From NCBI GenBank assembly GCA_907163345.1, contig CAJQUN010000140.1, positions 248,001-312,000 of the forward strand: 64,000 nucleotides of DNA, in the 5' to 3' direction. The stretch is from Haberlea rhodopensis (lineage: Eukaryota; Streptophyta; Magnoliopsida; Lamiales; Gesneriaceae). The notes beneath the pieces are model-generated. The model saw only the letters and a list, made by a program, of their open reading frames with translations, searched no databases and was not told the DNA's origin. The position numbers and the translations under genes are program-made. Positions 33,031 to 45,009 of this stretch are shown here, piece by piece. Within the stretch, counting starts at the first letter, position 1, and every line of letters begins with the position of its first letter.

Positions 33031-35446
33031 TTCCCCCTTTTTGTCAGCAGCAATCTCCTGAAGGAAATCTACGATCTACGTAAGCTGAGCGTAGATAGCA
33101 TCCAGGCGATGATCTTGAGTAAGGAGGGATTTTGCAACAGCAGTTTTGACTTCGGAAGCCAGCTCGCTCTATTCTTTTCTCAGACTGGTCTTATACGAAG
33201 CTTGCTGAGAGAACAGATCGTTCAGACCACGCTGAATATTGTTGATGCTCGTCATCGCCTTGTCCTTGAATGAATCAAAATGCAAAGAAGTAGTCCGCTG
33301 GCTCTGATGAACCTCTCTTACTCGCTGGGAGGGAAAGAAAAAGAAAGTTATCAGATAGCTCTTGAAGGGACTTGACCACTGATGGAGCATCATCATCGGA
33401 GTCTGGAATTTCTTCAGCGTGTGACACAATCAGCGTTTTTCCTTTGTCAGTTGGCACAACAGAAGATTCAGCAGATTGGCGAATGTAGGACCCGACTAAG
33501 TCCACTAGATCCGAAGAGAATTGATGCAAAAATGCCAAGTATGCAACAGACTGATCTGGAGGAGAGATTTGTTCAACGGGCTCCTCAATCTGTAGAGCCG
33601 CAACAATGCTGGGCACAACTAGATCAACATCGACAAAGTCTTGTGGGACAACTGTCTGTAGTGCGTCTAGTGTGTTGGTATGAATTACTGAGACTGAGGA
33701 CACAAAAGGAATGGAAGTAGTAGGAGATTCCAGCAGTAAGTCCATTGCCTCAGCCTCTGCAGCGGACGGAGCATTAGTCAGTGGCTGCTCCGCTGTCTCA
33801 ATAATAGTCGGCTCAGAGCTCTGCCCTGCCACAGTCTGGCTTGCGGTCGGGTGATCCGGACTGGGAGGCGGAGTTGAAATATTGAGCCGATGGCGATGTA
33901 TTCGAACAGCCATATGAAGAGTGAGAATGTTCATCTCCAGCTGAGCGATGACAGCGCTGTCATCCTTGACAGTCAGACTGGTGACATCAAAATTCATTTT
34001 CTTGGCTTAAAGTAGGAGGTTTGCAAGCCTCAGCCTGTGTTTAGCGGAAAAAAGATCTTTGCGATGCACAGCAATGTGAACATCATCTGTTTCTCTGCCC
34101 TTCAAGACCTCCTGTTCCATTTTGTGCAGCCGCTTGAGTTTGCCAAAGAACAGACTGAAGTGATTGACCGTTCTGTACTGGACTCATTCATCAAATACGT
34201 CGGTCAGAGCCTGTACTTTGTCTTCAACGTCATCCATGGCAATGTCAATGGCTGTTAGAGCATATGATTTGGGCTTGGAGGGTGCAGACTCTGTCAAGGT
34301 GGCTTTGCCCTTTCCAGCAACAGACGATGGCTTAATCCCTGACTGGATGTAATCGCCCAATTCTTTGATTACAATCCCCTTGACAGCTGGGATTTGGGAT
34401 GGGACTCAGGTCACCACCTTGGGTAGAGTGGGTGGAGCTGTGGAATGTTGGACTTTGGATGGTTGAGGTGGAGCTTGGGATTTTGGGAGTGGAGCTTGGG
34501 ATACAGTGGTTGCTTTGGTTGGAGGAAGAGAAAATATGGGTTTGGGGTTTAAGTTTGCCAAAGGTTTGGTGATTTGGGTTCGTGGCATTTTTGGTAGGGG
34601 TTTGGTGAGGGATGAAGTAGTGGAGGCAGACTGAGTTTCATCCGAGTCAGTCTGGACCACTACTAGTTTACGCTTGGCCCTTGATGTCTTCATCTATGTA
34701 GTCTGTTCTGCATCAACCTCTATTTTGACAATCAATACATCCTTGGGAGTTGGCGGAGCACTTTTGGATTGTAGGAAGCCAATCTTTTAGGATTGATGAC
34801 CTTGAAGGGACTGAGTGCTGAAGCTTTCCCCAGCTCGATATTCAAAGACTCCAGCAGCTTGCTCAGGGGAACAGCAAAACAGACGGCCTGCTTAGCGGAC
34901 GTGATGTCTCTAGCAGAACACCAAATAGAATGGAGGACCAGTCCACTTTCTGTCCAAAATGAATAGCTGTCATCGCCCCAAACTTCTCAGACGTCACCGC
35001 ATCAAAGCTCCAGCCTTGCCCAGTAGCGGCTTTCCGACGATATCACAGAGCACTTGGAAGTGGAAAGACATTTTCTTCTTCTTGAATGAAGGCCTGAGTG
35101 TAAGTCTGAAGACTGATACTTGGCGTTGAAATTCTTCCAAAGTGGCTCTGTATAAGTTAGCAAAGTCGGACATTCTTGATGTAGGAAGTCCAAACGTCTC
35201 CTTGAACAGCTTCTGAGAGATTTCAACAGTCTGGCCATTCACTGAAGAAGAGATAGAATTCTTGCGCGATACGGTGTTGGAAAACAGTTCTTTGATCACC
35301 GATTCATAGATCCCCGTGCCGCATTCCAAAAATTTCCGCAGCCCTGAGGATTCCAGATTCTTGAAAGTAGACACCATTTCATTGTCGTCCATCCTGTATA
35401 TAGCGTCGAACTCAACAGATAACGAGTTATGAGTTATGGTTGCCAT
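33031..35446 (-). pseudogene. Accessory (env-position) ORF of the SIRE-type copia element, broken
   Basis: Lies between RNase H and the 3' LTR, where SIRE elements carry an extra ORF. Fragments: N-terminal 150 aa (34994-35446; starts MATITHNSLSVEFDAIYRMD), a Pro/Thr/Lys-rich middle (34406-34693), and a C-terminal 240 aa part (33275-33997) running into a coiled-coil-like, charged tail ending near 33031. Frames are broken by indels and stops. The N-terminal part resembles a plant-transposon-associated protein type that I recall as frequent in Lamiales annotations; that is memory, not a search. No signal peptide or clear membrane segment is seen, so an envelope role is not supported. Confidence 0.55.
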
Positions 35447-35853
35447 TAGAAAGATGATGATTTGAATATGGAATAAAGAGGAGTTTAGAAAGAAATAAGC
35501 AGACGGCGGTAAAAAGTTAGAGTAAAATGGTGAGTGAGATGTACAGCCTGATAAATAGAGAGATATTAGACACGTGTCTGTATCTCGATGACTGATATTT
35601 TAAAATTCAAATTTTAATGGACGGGATGAAATTAAAGTAAGGCGGTTACAGTTCGATCAGTCCGGGCTGTAAAATGTTACTATGTTAAAGATTGATAGTG
35701 TTTTAAGTCAGATCATAGGATAATATCATATCGATGGAGATCAGTCTGATAATCAGGACCGGTCTGAACTGACAATTGTATTATCGATCTGTACTAAGAC
35801 TAAATCTTTAAAAGCAAAGTTAAGCATGCATCAAATATATCAAGATAAATCTA

Positions 35854-36497
35854 TTAAACCAAGAATTTGACTGAAATAATTTTAGCCTCGGGGAGTGGTT
35901 TAGTGAAGATGTCTGCAACTTGCTGGTCTGTTGAAATGTACTCGATCCGAATCTCCTTTTTGCCAACATGATCTCGAATAAAATGATGTCTGATATCAAT
36001 ATGTTTAGTTCGAGAGTGCAAGGCTGGATTATATGTGATAGCAATTGCACTTGTGTTGTCGCAGAAGATTGCTGACTCAGCAGCTTGAATGCCATAGTCT
36101 CTGAGCTGATGTTGAACCCAGAGCAATTGAGCGCAATAGCTTCCAGCGGCGAGATATTCTTCCTCAGCTGTGGATGTGGCAATCGACGTTAGCTTCTTGC
36201 TAAACCATGAGATCAATCTTTCACCTAGGAATTGACAAGTTCCACTGGTGCTTTTGCGATCGATCTTACACCCTGCATAGTCATCGTCTGAATATCCAAT
36301 CAAATTGAAGTTAAATCTTTGGGATACCAGAGACCAACATTCTGAGACCCTTTTAAATATTTTAAAATACGTTTAGCAGCAATGAAGGGGGATTGTTTAG
36401 GGTCAGATTGAAATCTAGCACACATACAAACATAAAACATAATATCAGGTCGGCTCGCTGTAAGATACAACAGCGATCCTATTAGACATCGATACAT
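35854..36497 (-). pseudogene. pol: Copia RNase H and C-terminal RT
   Basis: Two adjacent frames: MYRCLIGSLLYLTASRPDI (36300-36497) and the RNase H domain (35854-36303) with YSDDDYAG, DRKSTSGTCQFLG, STAEEEYLA, DNTSAI and the final HIDIRHHFIRDHV and DIFTKPLP motifs. They follow the usual order of Ty1/copia pol. A frame change at about 36300 separates them. Highly recognisable. Confidence 0.92.
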
Positions 36498-36499
36498 TG

Positions 36500-37300
36500 T
36501 TACCTCAACTGGCGTTCCCCTTCGCCTTTATCTAGCTTGATTGATGGACTCATCGGAGTTGAAGCAGTTGAGCAAGTCTCCATACCAAACCATTTAAGTA
36601 GCTCCTTGGTGTACTTGGTTTGATTAATGAAGATTCCATTATCGAGCTGTTTGACTTGAAGACCCAGGAAGAATGACAATTCTCCAATCATGCTCATCTC
36701 AAATTGACTCTGCATTAACTTAGAAAACTTCTCGCACAGCTTGGGGTTGGTTGACCCAAAAATGATATCATCAACATATATTTGAATTAACAGAGTATGT
36801 TCCCCCTTAATAAATTTAAATAAAGTTTTATCTACTGAGCAGATCTGGAAATTATGATCCAGAAGAAATTGAGATAGAGTGTCATACCAGGCTCTGAGGG
36901 CTTGCTTAAGTCCATACACTTCTTTATTTAGTAAGTAAACATGATCTGGAAACGAGTGATTATGAAATCCATGAGGTTGCTCGATGTAGACTTCCTCCTG
37001 AAGTTTTCCATTAAGAAATGCACTCTTCACGTCCATTTGATATAACTTGAAATCTTTAAAAGCAGCATATGCAAGAAAGATTCGAATGGCTTCTAGTCTG
37101 GCAACTGGTGCAAGGATTCATCAAAGTCGATTCCTTCTTCTTGTCTGAAACCTTGTGCAACCAGTCTAACCTTGTTTCTAACTACTACGCCATTGGCATC
37201 TAGCTTGTTTCTGAAAACCAATCTGGTTCCAATTACAGGATGATCACTTGGTCTGGGAGTTAAACTTCATACCTGATTTTGTTCAAATTTGTTGAGCTAT
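36500..37300 (-). pseudogene. pol: Copia reverse transcriptase
   Basis: 36500-37036 is open for 178 aa: MDVKSAFLNG, EVYIEQPHGF, YGLKQALRAWYD, the catalytic YVDDIIFGST and FFLGLQV motifs. Upstream (37037-37300) the RT N-terminus is present but frameshifted (a RQEEGIDFDES stretch near 37130). The catalytic Asp pair is intact. The frame breaks against RNase H at about 36499. Confidence 0.92.
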
Positions 37301-37704
37301 TCTTGCATAGCATCTATCCAGTTATAGTCAGCTAGAGATTCGTCGATCTGTTTTGGTTCCAGATTGGATATGAATGCAGCGTGGGTGAATTCATCCATCA
37401 TCTGTCCTCTAGTTCTTATGGGTGCAGATGGACTTCCAATCACCAGATCAGGTGGATGCCTCTTAGTCCAGCGGTAGTTTGGTTCGAGAACATGTGATCC
37501 TGATGGAGGCAGAATGCTGATATCTTCAGTATTGATCTTTATGTTGGTATTCGCTATTATCGGATCAGCGACATCAGCTCGATCTGGTAGAACGTCAGTG
37601 GCTTCTACCGGTCTGTCTGGTACTTCAGGTTTTGGTGGATTGTCTCTTAACCTGTTAACTGCATTCTCATCATCACTGTTAGCTTCGAGATGGATATTTT
37701 CCAT
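37297..37704 (-). pseudogene. pol: Copia pol linker between integrase and RT
   Basis: 135 codons open; Asp/Pro-rich segment ending HPPDLVIGSPSAPIRTRGQM and a DYNWIDAMQE motif, the usual lead-in to copia RT. Part of the same decayed polyprotein. Confidence 0.8.
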
Positions 37705-37749
37705 TTGATTTTGAATTATTTTCTTATGATTCCAATATCAAGAAATTCA

Positions 37750-38532
37750 TCAAAAACTACATGAAATGATTCTTCCACAGTTAGTTTGATTATTGAAGAC
37801 ACGAAATGCTTTGCTAACAAATGAATATCCTAAGAATATTCCATCATCTGACTTAGATTCGAAAGCGGTTAAATGATTTTTACCGTTGTTGTGGACATAG
37901 CATTTGCAGCCAAAGATATGAAAGTATGAAATAGTCGGTCTGTTATTTGTCCAAACTTCATATGGTGTAGCATTTATTTTCTTGTTAATCATGGACCGAT
38001 TCTATGTATAACATGCAGTATTGATAGCCTCTACCCAGAACTTTTGAGAGATTCCAGAGTCAGCAAGCATTGTTCTTGCTGCTTCCTTTAGCGTTCTGTT
38101 GCATCGTTCTGCAACTCCATTTTGTTGTGGAGTGCGAGCTGCTGAGTATTCATGTTTGACCCCTTGGTCATCTAGAAAGGATTCAAGAGTTTGATTTGAG
38201 AATTCAGTGTCTTTGTCGCTTCAAATCCTATCTATCCCAGATGATTTCTTGTTCTGAATGCGCTTCAACAACTTGATCAATTTCGGGCCGGTCTGGTATT
38301 TACTGCTCAAAAATATAGTCCATGTAAAACGTGAGTAATCATCAATAACAACAAGAGTATACCTCATTCCCCCTAAACTTGTTATTGGTGTTGGACGAAA
38401 CAAGTCCATGTGCAATAATTCTAAGCAGCGTGAGGAGGATTTGGCATTCTTGTTCTTAAAGGATGATCTGACTTGCTTGCCCATTTGACAAGCTTGACAG
38501 ATCTTATCCTTAGCAAAGTTGATCTTAGGCAT
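37750..38532 (-). pseudogene. pol: Copia integrase, interrupted by stops
   Basis: GAG-pre-integrase end and core: CQACQMGKQVRSSF, LELLHMDLFRP (first catalytic Asp), VVIDDYSRFTW (38221-38532), then a TGA in place of a family Arg codon right before the SDKDTEF block at 38215, the NGVAER block at about 38100, a TAG at about 38010, and FHIFGCKCYVHN and LGYS motifs (37750-37992). Both stops look like C-to-T changes. First part of the copia pol order protease-integrase-RT-RNase H. Confidence 0.9.
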
Positions 38533-38879
38533 ACCGATAACTAAATCATTTTTACATAGGCTAGAAATAGTCTGAAATTAAGATGATTCAAGCGTTTATG
38601 ACATAACCAATGTTTATTATCATTATTAGCGATGAAAGAAGTAGGATTATCAGGTTGATCATGATTTCAGCTAATCTTATAAGTATTTCCATTCCTGATT
38701 CCTACCAGCATGGTTTTACCATTAGATTATTTAACAGTGCAAGTGTGTTTGTGAAATTCTACGATATAACCATTGTCACATAGTTGACTTATACTAATCA
38801 GATTATAGCATAAATTCTCAACTAATAATACATCATTTATGATAATATTGCCATGGACAATCTTACCCTTGCCCACATT

Positions 38880-39250
38880 CTTACCCTTTTAGTTATCACC
38901 GAAGGTGATGTTAGGTCCCTTGTATTGAGTAATATCAGACAGCAGCTGGATGTTTCCCGTCATGCGTCGAGAACATCCACTGTCTAAATACTAGCCTGAA
39001 AGATTCTTCTCGGGTTCCTGTCAAAACAAAAATTTACAGTTGGTACACAATCCTACTTGGGTCCGGAACGGATTAATCCTGTGGGGACCCACACCTGAAT
39101 TAGTTTTATTGGTTTGTGTGTGTATGGTGTGGTGTGTGCTTTTACTGGTGATGGTGTTCTTGGGTGATGTATGAGATAGTGAATGTATGCATGTTGTTTT
39201 GGTTTTTGGTTTCTGTTGGGAAGCATATACCTCTTCTGGCAGGCATACAA
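38880..39250 (-). pseudogene. pol: Copia protease and gag-protease junction
   Basis: YLDSGCSRRMTGN with the catalytic DSG at 38976-38984 is the copia aspartic protease. A TAG at 38991-38993 stands where the family has Trp just before YLDSG. Upstream a VWVPTGLIRSGPK segment (about 39056-39094) is the usual SIRE lead-in. No gag is found further right: by about 39400 the sequence belongs to a copia tail on the opposite strand. Confidence 0.8.
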
Positions 39251-39399
39251 TTATAGTACAAGTTGGGTTCTACCTATCGAGTTGCCTGACCAGTGAGCTT
39301 ATGTCCATTTCTGAACTTTTGCAACGGTCTGACTTTCTCTATTGGCTCAACATAACCGATACCTTTGTGTGATGTCCGTTCCTTGATGAGTATTGGCTT

Positions 39400-39561
39400 A
39401 ACAAGTTCATTGACCAGTAAATTTTATTTGTCTTCCTTTTTGATTCACACAAAAAGGGGGAGAAATATGTTGTTTTAAAAGTATAATTTCTTGTTATGTA
39501 ACATTGTGCTTTAATGTTCATATTTTTATCCGAGTTTTGTGATCATCAAAAAAGGGGAGAT
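39400..39561 (+). mobile_element. Copia 3' untranslated tail and polypurine tracts, plus strand
   Basis: AAAAAGGGGGAGAAATATG at about 39454 and AAAAAAGGGGAGA at 39548-39560 just before the LTR. Both occur again at 44753-44865 before the LTR at 44866. This is the start of the plus-strand part of the composite. Confidence 0.75.
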
Positions 39562-41221
39562 TTTTGGGTTTTAGGAACCCGAATAATCTAGGTTTTGATG
39601 TTAACAAAACTTGTTATTGTGTTGCTAACATATTTCATCAAGTGTGCAGTTCATAGATCATAATTAAGAGCTTGATGAATTACAAAGAAGTAGCTTGAAA
39701 ATATCAAGCTGGACCAAGACAGAAATCCTGGCAGAGCGGATTGTTTCGATCATATCTCATAGCTCGGATATCGAAATGGCGTGCTTCTAAAGAGGTTGAA
39801 CAGCCAACTCAAAATACTAAAAGTCATACTTCACAACAGATCGGCTAGTTGGAATGTTATCAAGGAGAAAATACGTCTGCAAGATCGAGCTGTACCGCGA
39901 AGAAACAACAAGCTGTTACAGCAAGCAACTGTCAGTCTGTCAGGCATAACTCTTAGCTCGCTTATTGGAACAAGACGATTCAGTATGGGTTGGAAATATA
40001 AGACAAAGATCTACAAGTCATCTTTGAAAGTCAAAGACTGAATCGGATATTAAGATGGTCAAAAAGCTTCTGCAAGTCACGTCATGTGCTGCTGCATCCA
40101 GCAAACATACAGCAGGACCATCCCCTCGTATTTTGAGCATAACTATCTCATAGGAACTCAAAATCAAGAGATTCTTGATTCCATGGAAAGCTAAGAGAAA
40201 GGTTTACAACTTTTATGTAGATCACTTTGCCCAGAAATCAAAGAATCAAGAGCTACAAGCAATAGATCCGAAGAGCAAGTTTATCAAGCTGTTTTTGTAT
40301 CAAGCTTGTCTTGCACCAGACTGATCTGATCAGGCTGATCCGGCCAGACTGATCTAGCCAGATTGATCTATACTAGACTAATCCGGCCAGAATGATCTCT
40401 ACAAGACTGATCCGGCCAGTCCGGTCCGAAATACAAAGCCCAAAAACCAGAATATGGCCGTTGCAAGCTCGGGAATGGTGCAGAACCTTTTCCAATGGGC
40501 ATATTCTTGTGTCTAACGTATATATCATTGTTTGGGGTTATATATACAAGGCTTGGGAGCTCAAATAAGGGAATTGAAGATCAATCCAAGCAAGATCAAA
40601 GCAAACCCATTTGGGATTCAAATGGGCAACTTACAAGAAGAAAACAGCTTGAAAGAGAGCAAGCCAAGATTTTAGGCACCACTTACCTTCTATATCAGAT
40701 CTAGTTAGAGATCATTTGTGCCATATATATTCACTCTATTCATTGTATTTGAGATCTTAATAGATGAGTGAATATAATTGTAATGGTTGATGATTCATCA
40801 CAACCGATTGAGAGGTCTTTGTATGTGAGACATTAAAGAACATACATAGTTGAGTTGCTAAGAGTTCTAGTTGGATGGGGAATTCCCAACTAGATCGGAT
40901 TTGTACAATGGGATTGTATAAATTTAAGTCTTCTAGTGGAATCCTTCCTGCAACGGAATAAGGGGAGACGTAGAAGGATTACATCACCTTCGAACTTTCA
41001 TAAACAAATGCTTGTTTATTTACTTTACTTGCATATCTTTAAAATGTCTTTCAAATAGTTAATCGGTTATAGAGCAGGTTATTTCGAGTGTCTTCCACTC
41101 GGTTTTGTAACCGAACTCGATATAATCTCTCGGTGTAATTATTTCAAGAACACGAACTATTGAAGCTCAAGTTGGTTGAACTCGGGTGTGGACTGGCCAC
41201 CCACCCCGATCGATCCTGACA
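39562..41221 (+). mobile_element. Copia (SIRE-type) 3' LTR, plus strand
   Basis: About 1660 bp, start aligned with TGTTGGGTTTT of the LTRs at 42687 and 44866 (second base changed here), end CGATCCTGACA. U3 has GATCCGGCCAGACTGATC-type words at 40318-40430; TATATATACAAGG near 40541 is the likely TATA box. Followed directly by GATGG, the presumed target duplication. Confidence 0.78.
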
Positions 41222-41795
41222 GATGGTTTTGGTTATTTTGAGAACAGGGACATCACAGGGATCCCATGTGGTAACGATACTATACATGGAATGTCTTTTA
41301 CATTACACTTTTATATTCTGTAATTTATATATTGTGATTATATGATCTGTGGTATTGGTATGCTCACCCCGTGTAGGGGTTGTTTCTGTTGGGATAGGCG
41401 GAACAGGTACATCGGTAGCTCCGAAGTTGAGATCGAACTATGGATTGGAGTACATTAAATATACATTCATTCGTTGGGTGCTCGCATGTGAGCACCGTTA
41501 CATGTGTATATGGGCTGTATAAAGGGCATGTGCATTTCTCTTTTCTTTTATTGGTTGTATGCAATTAAATAAGGAATTGCTAAATGAATTGAGAACATGT
41601 TAGTGTATTATAAGATGCATACTTAAGGGTTGATTGGTATGGGGGATATGGACATTATATGGAATAATGTAAGAAATTTTATTATTGGTATTTTATGCTA
41701 TGGAAGCATGTGGTTATCCCCAGATTTACATGATTGTATGCACTAAGTACATGGTTAATACACTAATAGAGGATTAAGGGCACGTGGTCCTTACA
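41222..41795 (+). mobile_element. Ty3-like LTR, plus strand, 3' part
   Basis: Continuation of 19399-20850 after the copia insertion. Homologous to 3986-4600 and 9153-9770 read in reverse (GTATGCTCACCC, the TGCTCGCATGTGAGCAC palindrome, ending GTCCTTACA). Confidence 0.78.
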
Positions 41796-41799
41796 TTAG

Positions 41800-41811
41800 T
41801 GGTATCAGAGC
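41800..41811 (+). other. Primer-binding site (initiator Met tRNA type)
   Basis: TGGTATCAGAGC four bases after the LTR end CCTTACA, the same arrangement as on the minus strand at 9137-9148. Confidence 0.85.
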
Positions 41812-42200
41812 AGTGGTTAGCTCTTTGGGACATCTAATGCATAAGGGTGTGTCGAGAGAATTGACTAGCACATAATTTACGTATGATTGTGATTGGTGTC
41901 AGAGTGACATGACATTTATACGCTTATGTGCATGACATGAGATAATGAAAATTTGCATTGTTATTGCTAACCGTGGTGGTTACAAGTTCGTGAATAAAAT
42001 ACGAAGTGTACGGTAGTGAGGAATACCCGTTGATTAATATGTATGCACTGTTGGTGGTACTTATTAAGAAGTACAATAACAGAAATGGGGGACGATACCG
42101 TGCTGCCAATACGTAATAATGCACAATGTAACAATCAGGTATGTGTATGTCATTTACATGATGACACAGGTACGTGACAATGTATTAGTGCTGATTCAAG
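41812..42200 (+). mobile_element. Short remnant of internal sequence after the PBS
   Basis: Similar to the reverse complement of about 8740-9136. No coding sequence. It ends where the ~300 bp tandem repeat starts, so the rest of the element and its second LTR are missing. Confidence 0.55.
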
Positions 42201-42834
42201 CGGTTAATTCACAATGAAAACTTTGTCATTTTTTCCACACTTTTATAGGAGTAGATTATTAATATTTTTAATTCATTTAGTAACTGGATGTACAAATTAT
42301 TAAGATAATAATCTTGTAAATGCAATGGAAAATGAAGAGATGTGAGAATTTATATCAATAGTTATAGATTTTAATACATTATTAATAACTAAATGAGTGT
42401 TAATAATTATACTATTCATTTTCCTTCTATGTCCTCCTTTGTTGGTATTATGTTTATATTCCTAAGAAAATTTTTATTTGTATAGAACAGTATAGAATAA
42501 AAGGATAAAATTGTTAATTCACAATGGAAAACGTTGTGCTTTGATTCACACTTTATAGGAGTTTATATTTATTTGTATAGAAAGTATAGAATAAAAAGGC
42601 AAAGTTGTTAATTCACAATGAAAAACTTTGCCCTTTGATCCACACTTTTATAGGAGGATAGATATATATATAGAGTACAGATTTTATGTTGGGTTTTGAA
42701 AACCTGAATAATCTTGATTTTGATGTTAATAAAACTTGTTATTGTATTGTTAACATATTTCATCAAGTGTGCAGTTCATAGATTATATCTTACAGCTTGA
42801 TGATTAGAAAAGAAATGAGTTGAAGTAAACTAGA

Positions 42835-43210
42835 CCAGTAGATACAACCAGTAGACCCCGAGCACTGTTGACTAAATTGATCATCTACCGGACTACCAGC
42901 AGACCACGAAGCTCCAACCAGTAGACGTCGACCAGTAGACCTTTGACCAGCAGACCTCGAAGCTCCAACCAGTAGATGTCGACCAATAGACCTTGAGCAT
43001 TAGACGTCGTCAATCGAACTTCAAGCAGTAGAGTTCAACCAACCAGTAGATGTCGACCAGTAGATGTTGAGCAGTAGACTCAACCAGTAGAGCCCAGCGG
43101 ATTCTAACCAGTAGAGGCTAGCAGACTTCAAACTAGTAGAGGCCAGCGGACTTCGAATCAGTAGAGGTCAACAACTCGATGAGTATACTTGCAAGTAGAC
43201 TTGTTCTACT
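42835..43210 (+). repeat. CCAGTAGA-word minisatellite in the 5' LTR
   Basis: Dense irregular repeats of ACCAGTAGACGTCGACC, CCAGCAGACCTCGAAGCTCC and AGTAGAGGCCAGCGGACTTC. The matching block in the 3' LTR is 45010-45510 with a different number of units, explaining the 87 bp length difference between the LTRs. It lies upstream of the TATA-like GCTATATATACATG (about 43340). Confidence 0.85.
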
Positions 43211-45009
43211 GGAACAAATCAGCAGCCTTCCAACAATAGTCCAGAAAGCAGAATATGACCATTACAATGTTTGAAAGCTTACTAAAACTGTCACAACGGC
43301 TATATTCTTGTATCTAACGTATATATCATTACTTGGGGCTATATATACATGATTTGGAAGCTCAATAACAACTGATTGAAGATCAATCCAAGCCTTCCAA
43401 AGCAAAACCACTTGGGATTCAATTGGGGAACTTCAAAGACAAAAGCTGCTAAATGAAGAGCACTCCCCAAACCTTTGACACATCTTATCTTGTTGTATCA
43501 GATTCATTGTGGAATCATTGGTGCCTTTGTATTCACTATATTCATTGTATTTGTGAGCTAAAATAGAAGAGTGAATACCATTGTAACAATTTATGATTCA
43601 TCACAACTGAATGAGAGGTCTTTGCATGTAAGACGTTAAAGAACATACATAGTTGAGTTGCTACGAGTTCTAGTAGGATGGTGAATGTCCAACTGGATCG
43701 GGTTTGTACAAAGAATTGTATAAACCAAAGTCTTCTAGTGTATCCTTCGAACTTCCAGAAACAAATGCTTGTGTTATTTACTTTACTGCATTTATTTACC
43801 TTACTTTTTACATACATTCTTGCATATCTTTAAAATGTCTTTCAAATGATTAATCGGTCTTAGAGTGGGTTATGTCGAGTGTCTTCTGCTCGGTTTTGTA
43901 ACCGAACTCGATATAATCTTTCGGTGCAATTATTTCAAGAACACGAGCTATTGAAGTTCAAGTTGTTGAACTCGGGTGTGGAATGGCAACCCACCCCGGA
44001 ATCGATCCTAACAAGTGGCATCAGAGACATGTTATTCTTGGAAAGCATTTTAACCTATTTTAGACGAAAATCTTTTAAAGAAAACTTTCTTATGAGCATG
44101 AAATTATTTTCATATCATAATTTTCAAAAACTTGGTGTATGAAAATTTTTATCATAAAAATCAATTTCATTGCATTCATTTTGCACGAAAATAATTTTAA
44201 AATCTATTTTAAATATTTAAATTTTCTTTCAATCTGTTTTAAACTCATTTTCAGTTTAAATTTGTTATTTTGAAATTTGTTTTAACAATTTTCGAAGCAT
44301 TCAGTTTTTCTGGCAGCTTGCAGCGACTTTGTAAAAATTGGCATAACTTCTTGCTCAGATGTCCAAATGACAAACCATTTTTTTGCATTGCAAACTAGAC
44401 TCATAGAGGATTGCAGTGGTGTAGGTCTTGTAGCCCAAACTTGCTCGAGGAAAAGTAGTTTATTATTTCAAGTTGGACTAAGCGTGCTGCCACCACAGAA
44501 AGATGAAATGGACATTGTTGAGTTTTGTCAAGAAATTCAAATATGTTGCCAAGTATACTTTATCCAACACCAAAAGAGGTTATTTTTGTTAAAAAATTAA
44601 TGTGTATTGCAATTTTTTTAAATTTATTTTCACCTACCCCCATTTGACCCTCACTTGCTCTAATTTTCAAACCTTTTAAAATTAAGGGGGAGAGTTTAAT
44701 CTCAATCCTTGAGGGGAAGTAAATTTATTTATCTTCCTTTTTTATTCACATAAAAAGGGGGAGAAATATGTTGTTTAAAAAAATATGATTTTTCTTGTTA
44801 TGCAACATTGTGCTTTAATGTTCATATTTTTATTCAAGTTTTGTGATCATCAAAAATGGTGAGGTTGTTGGGTTTTAGAAACCCGAATAATCTTGATTTT
44901 GGTGTTAACAAAACTTTTTATTGTGTTGCTAACATATTTCATCAAGTCTGCACTTCATAGATTATATCTTACAGCTTGATGATAAGAAAAGAAATGGGTT
45001 GAAGTAAAC

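Larger units (their letters stand above)
20851..41221. mobile_element. Composite SIRE-type copia insertion, 20.4 kb
   Basis: Both outer boundaries fall exactly in the interrupted Ty3-like LTR: left flank GATGA, right flank GATGG, a near-perfect 5 bp target duplication. Left end TGTTAGGATCGG is the reverse complement of a copia LTR 3' end; right end CGATCCTGACA is also an LTR 3' end. Contents: minus-strand 3' LTR, tandemly duplicated 5.45 kb units with nested Athila-like elements, minus-strand accessory ORF and pol, then a plus-strand copia 3' tail with its LTR. The orientation switch is near 39400. Confidence 0.7.

Noticed and set aside
33031..35446. Retroviral-type envelope gene
   Set aside because: Position fits, but no signal peptide, transmembrane segment or furin-like site is visible in the fragments; described as an accessory ORF.
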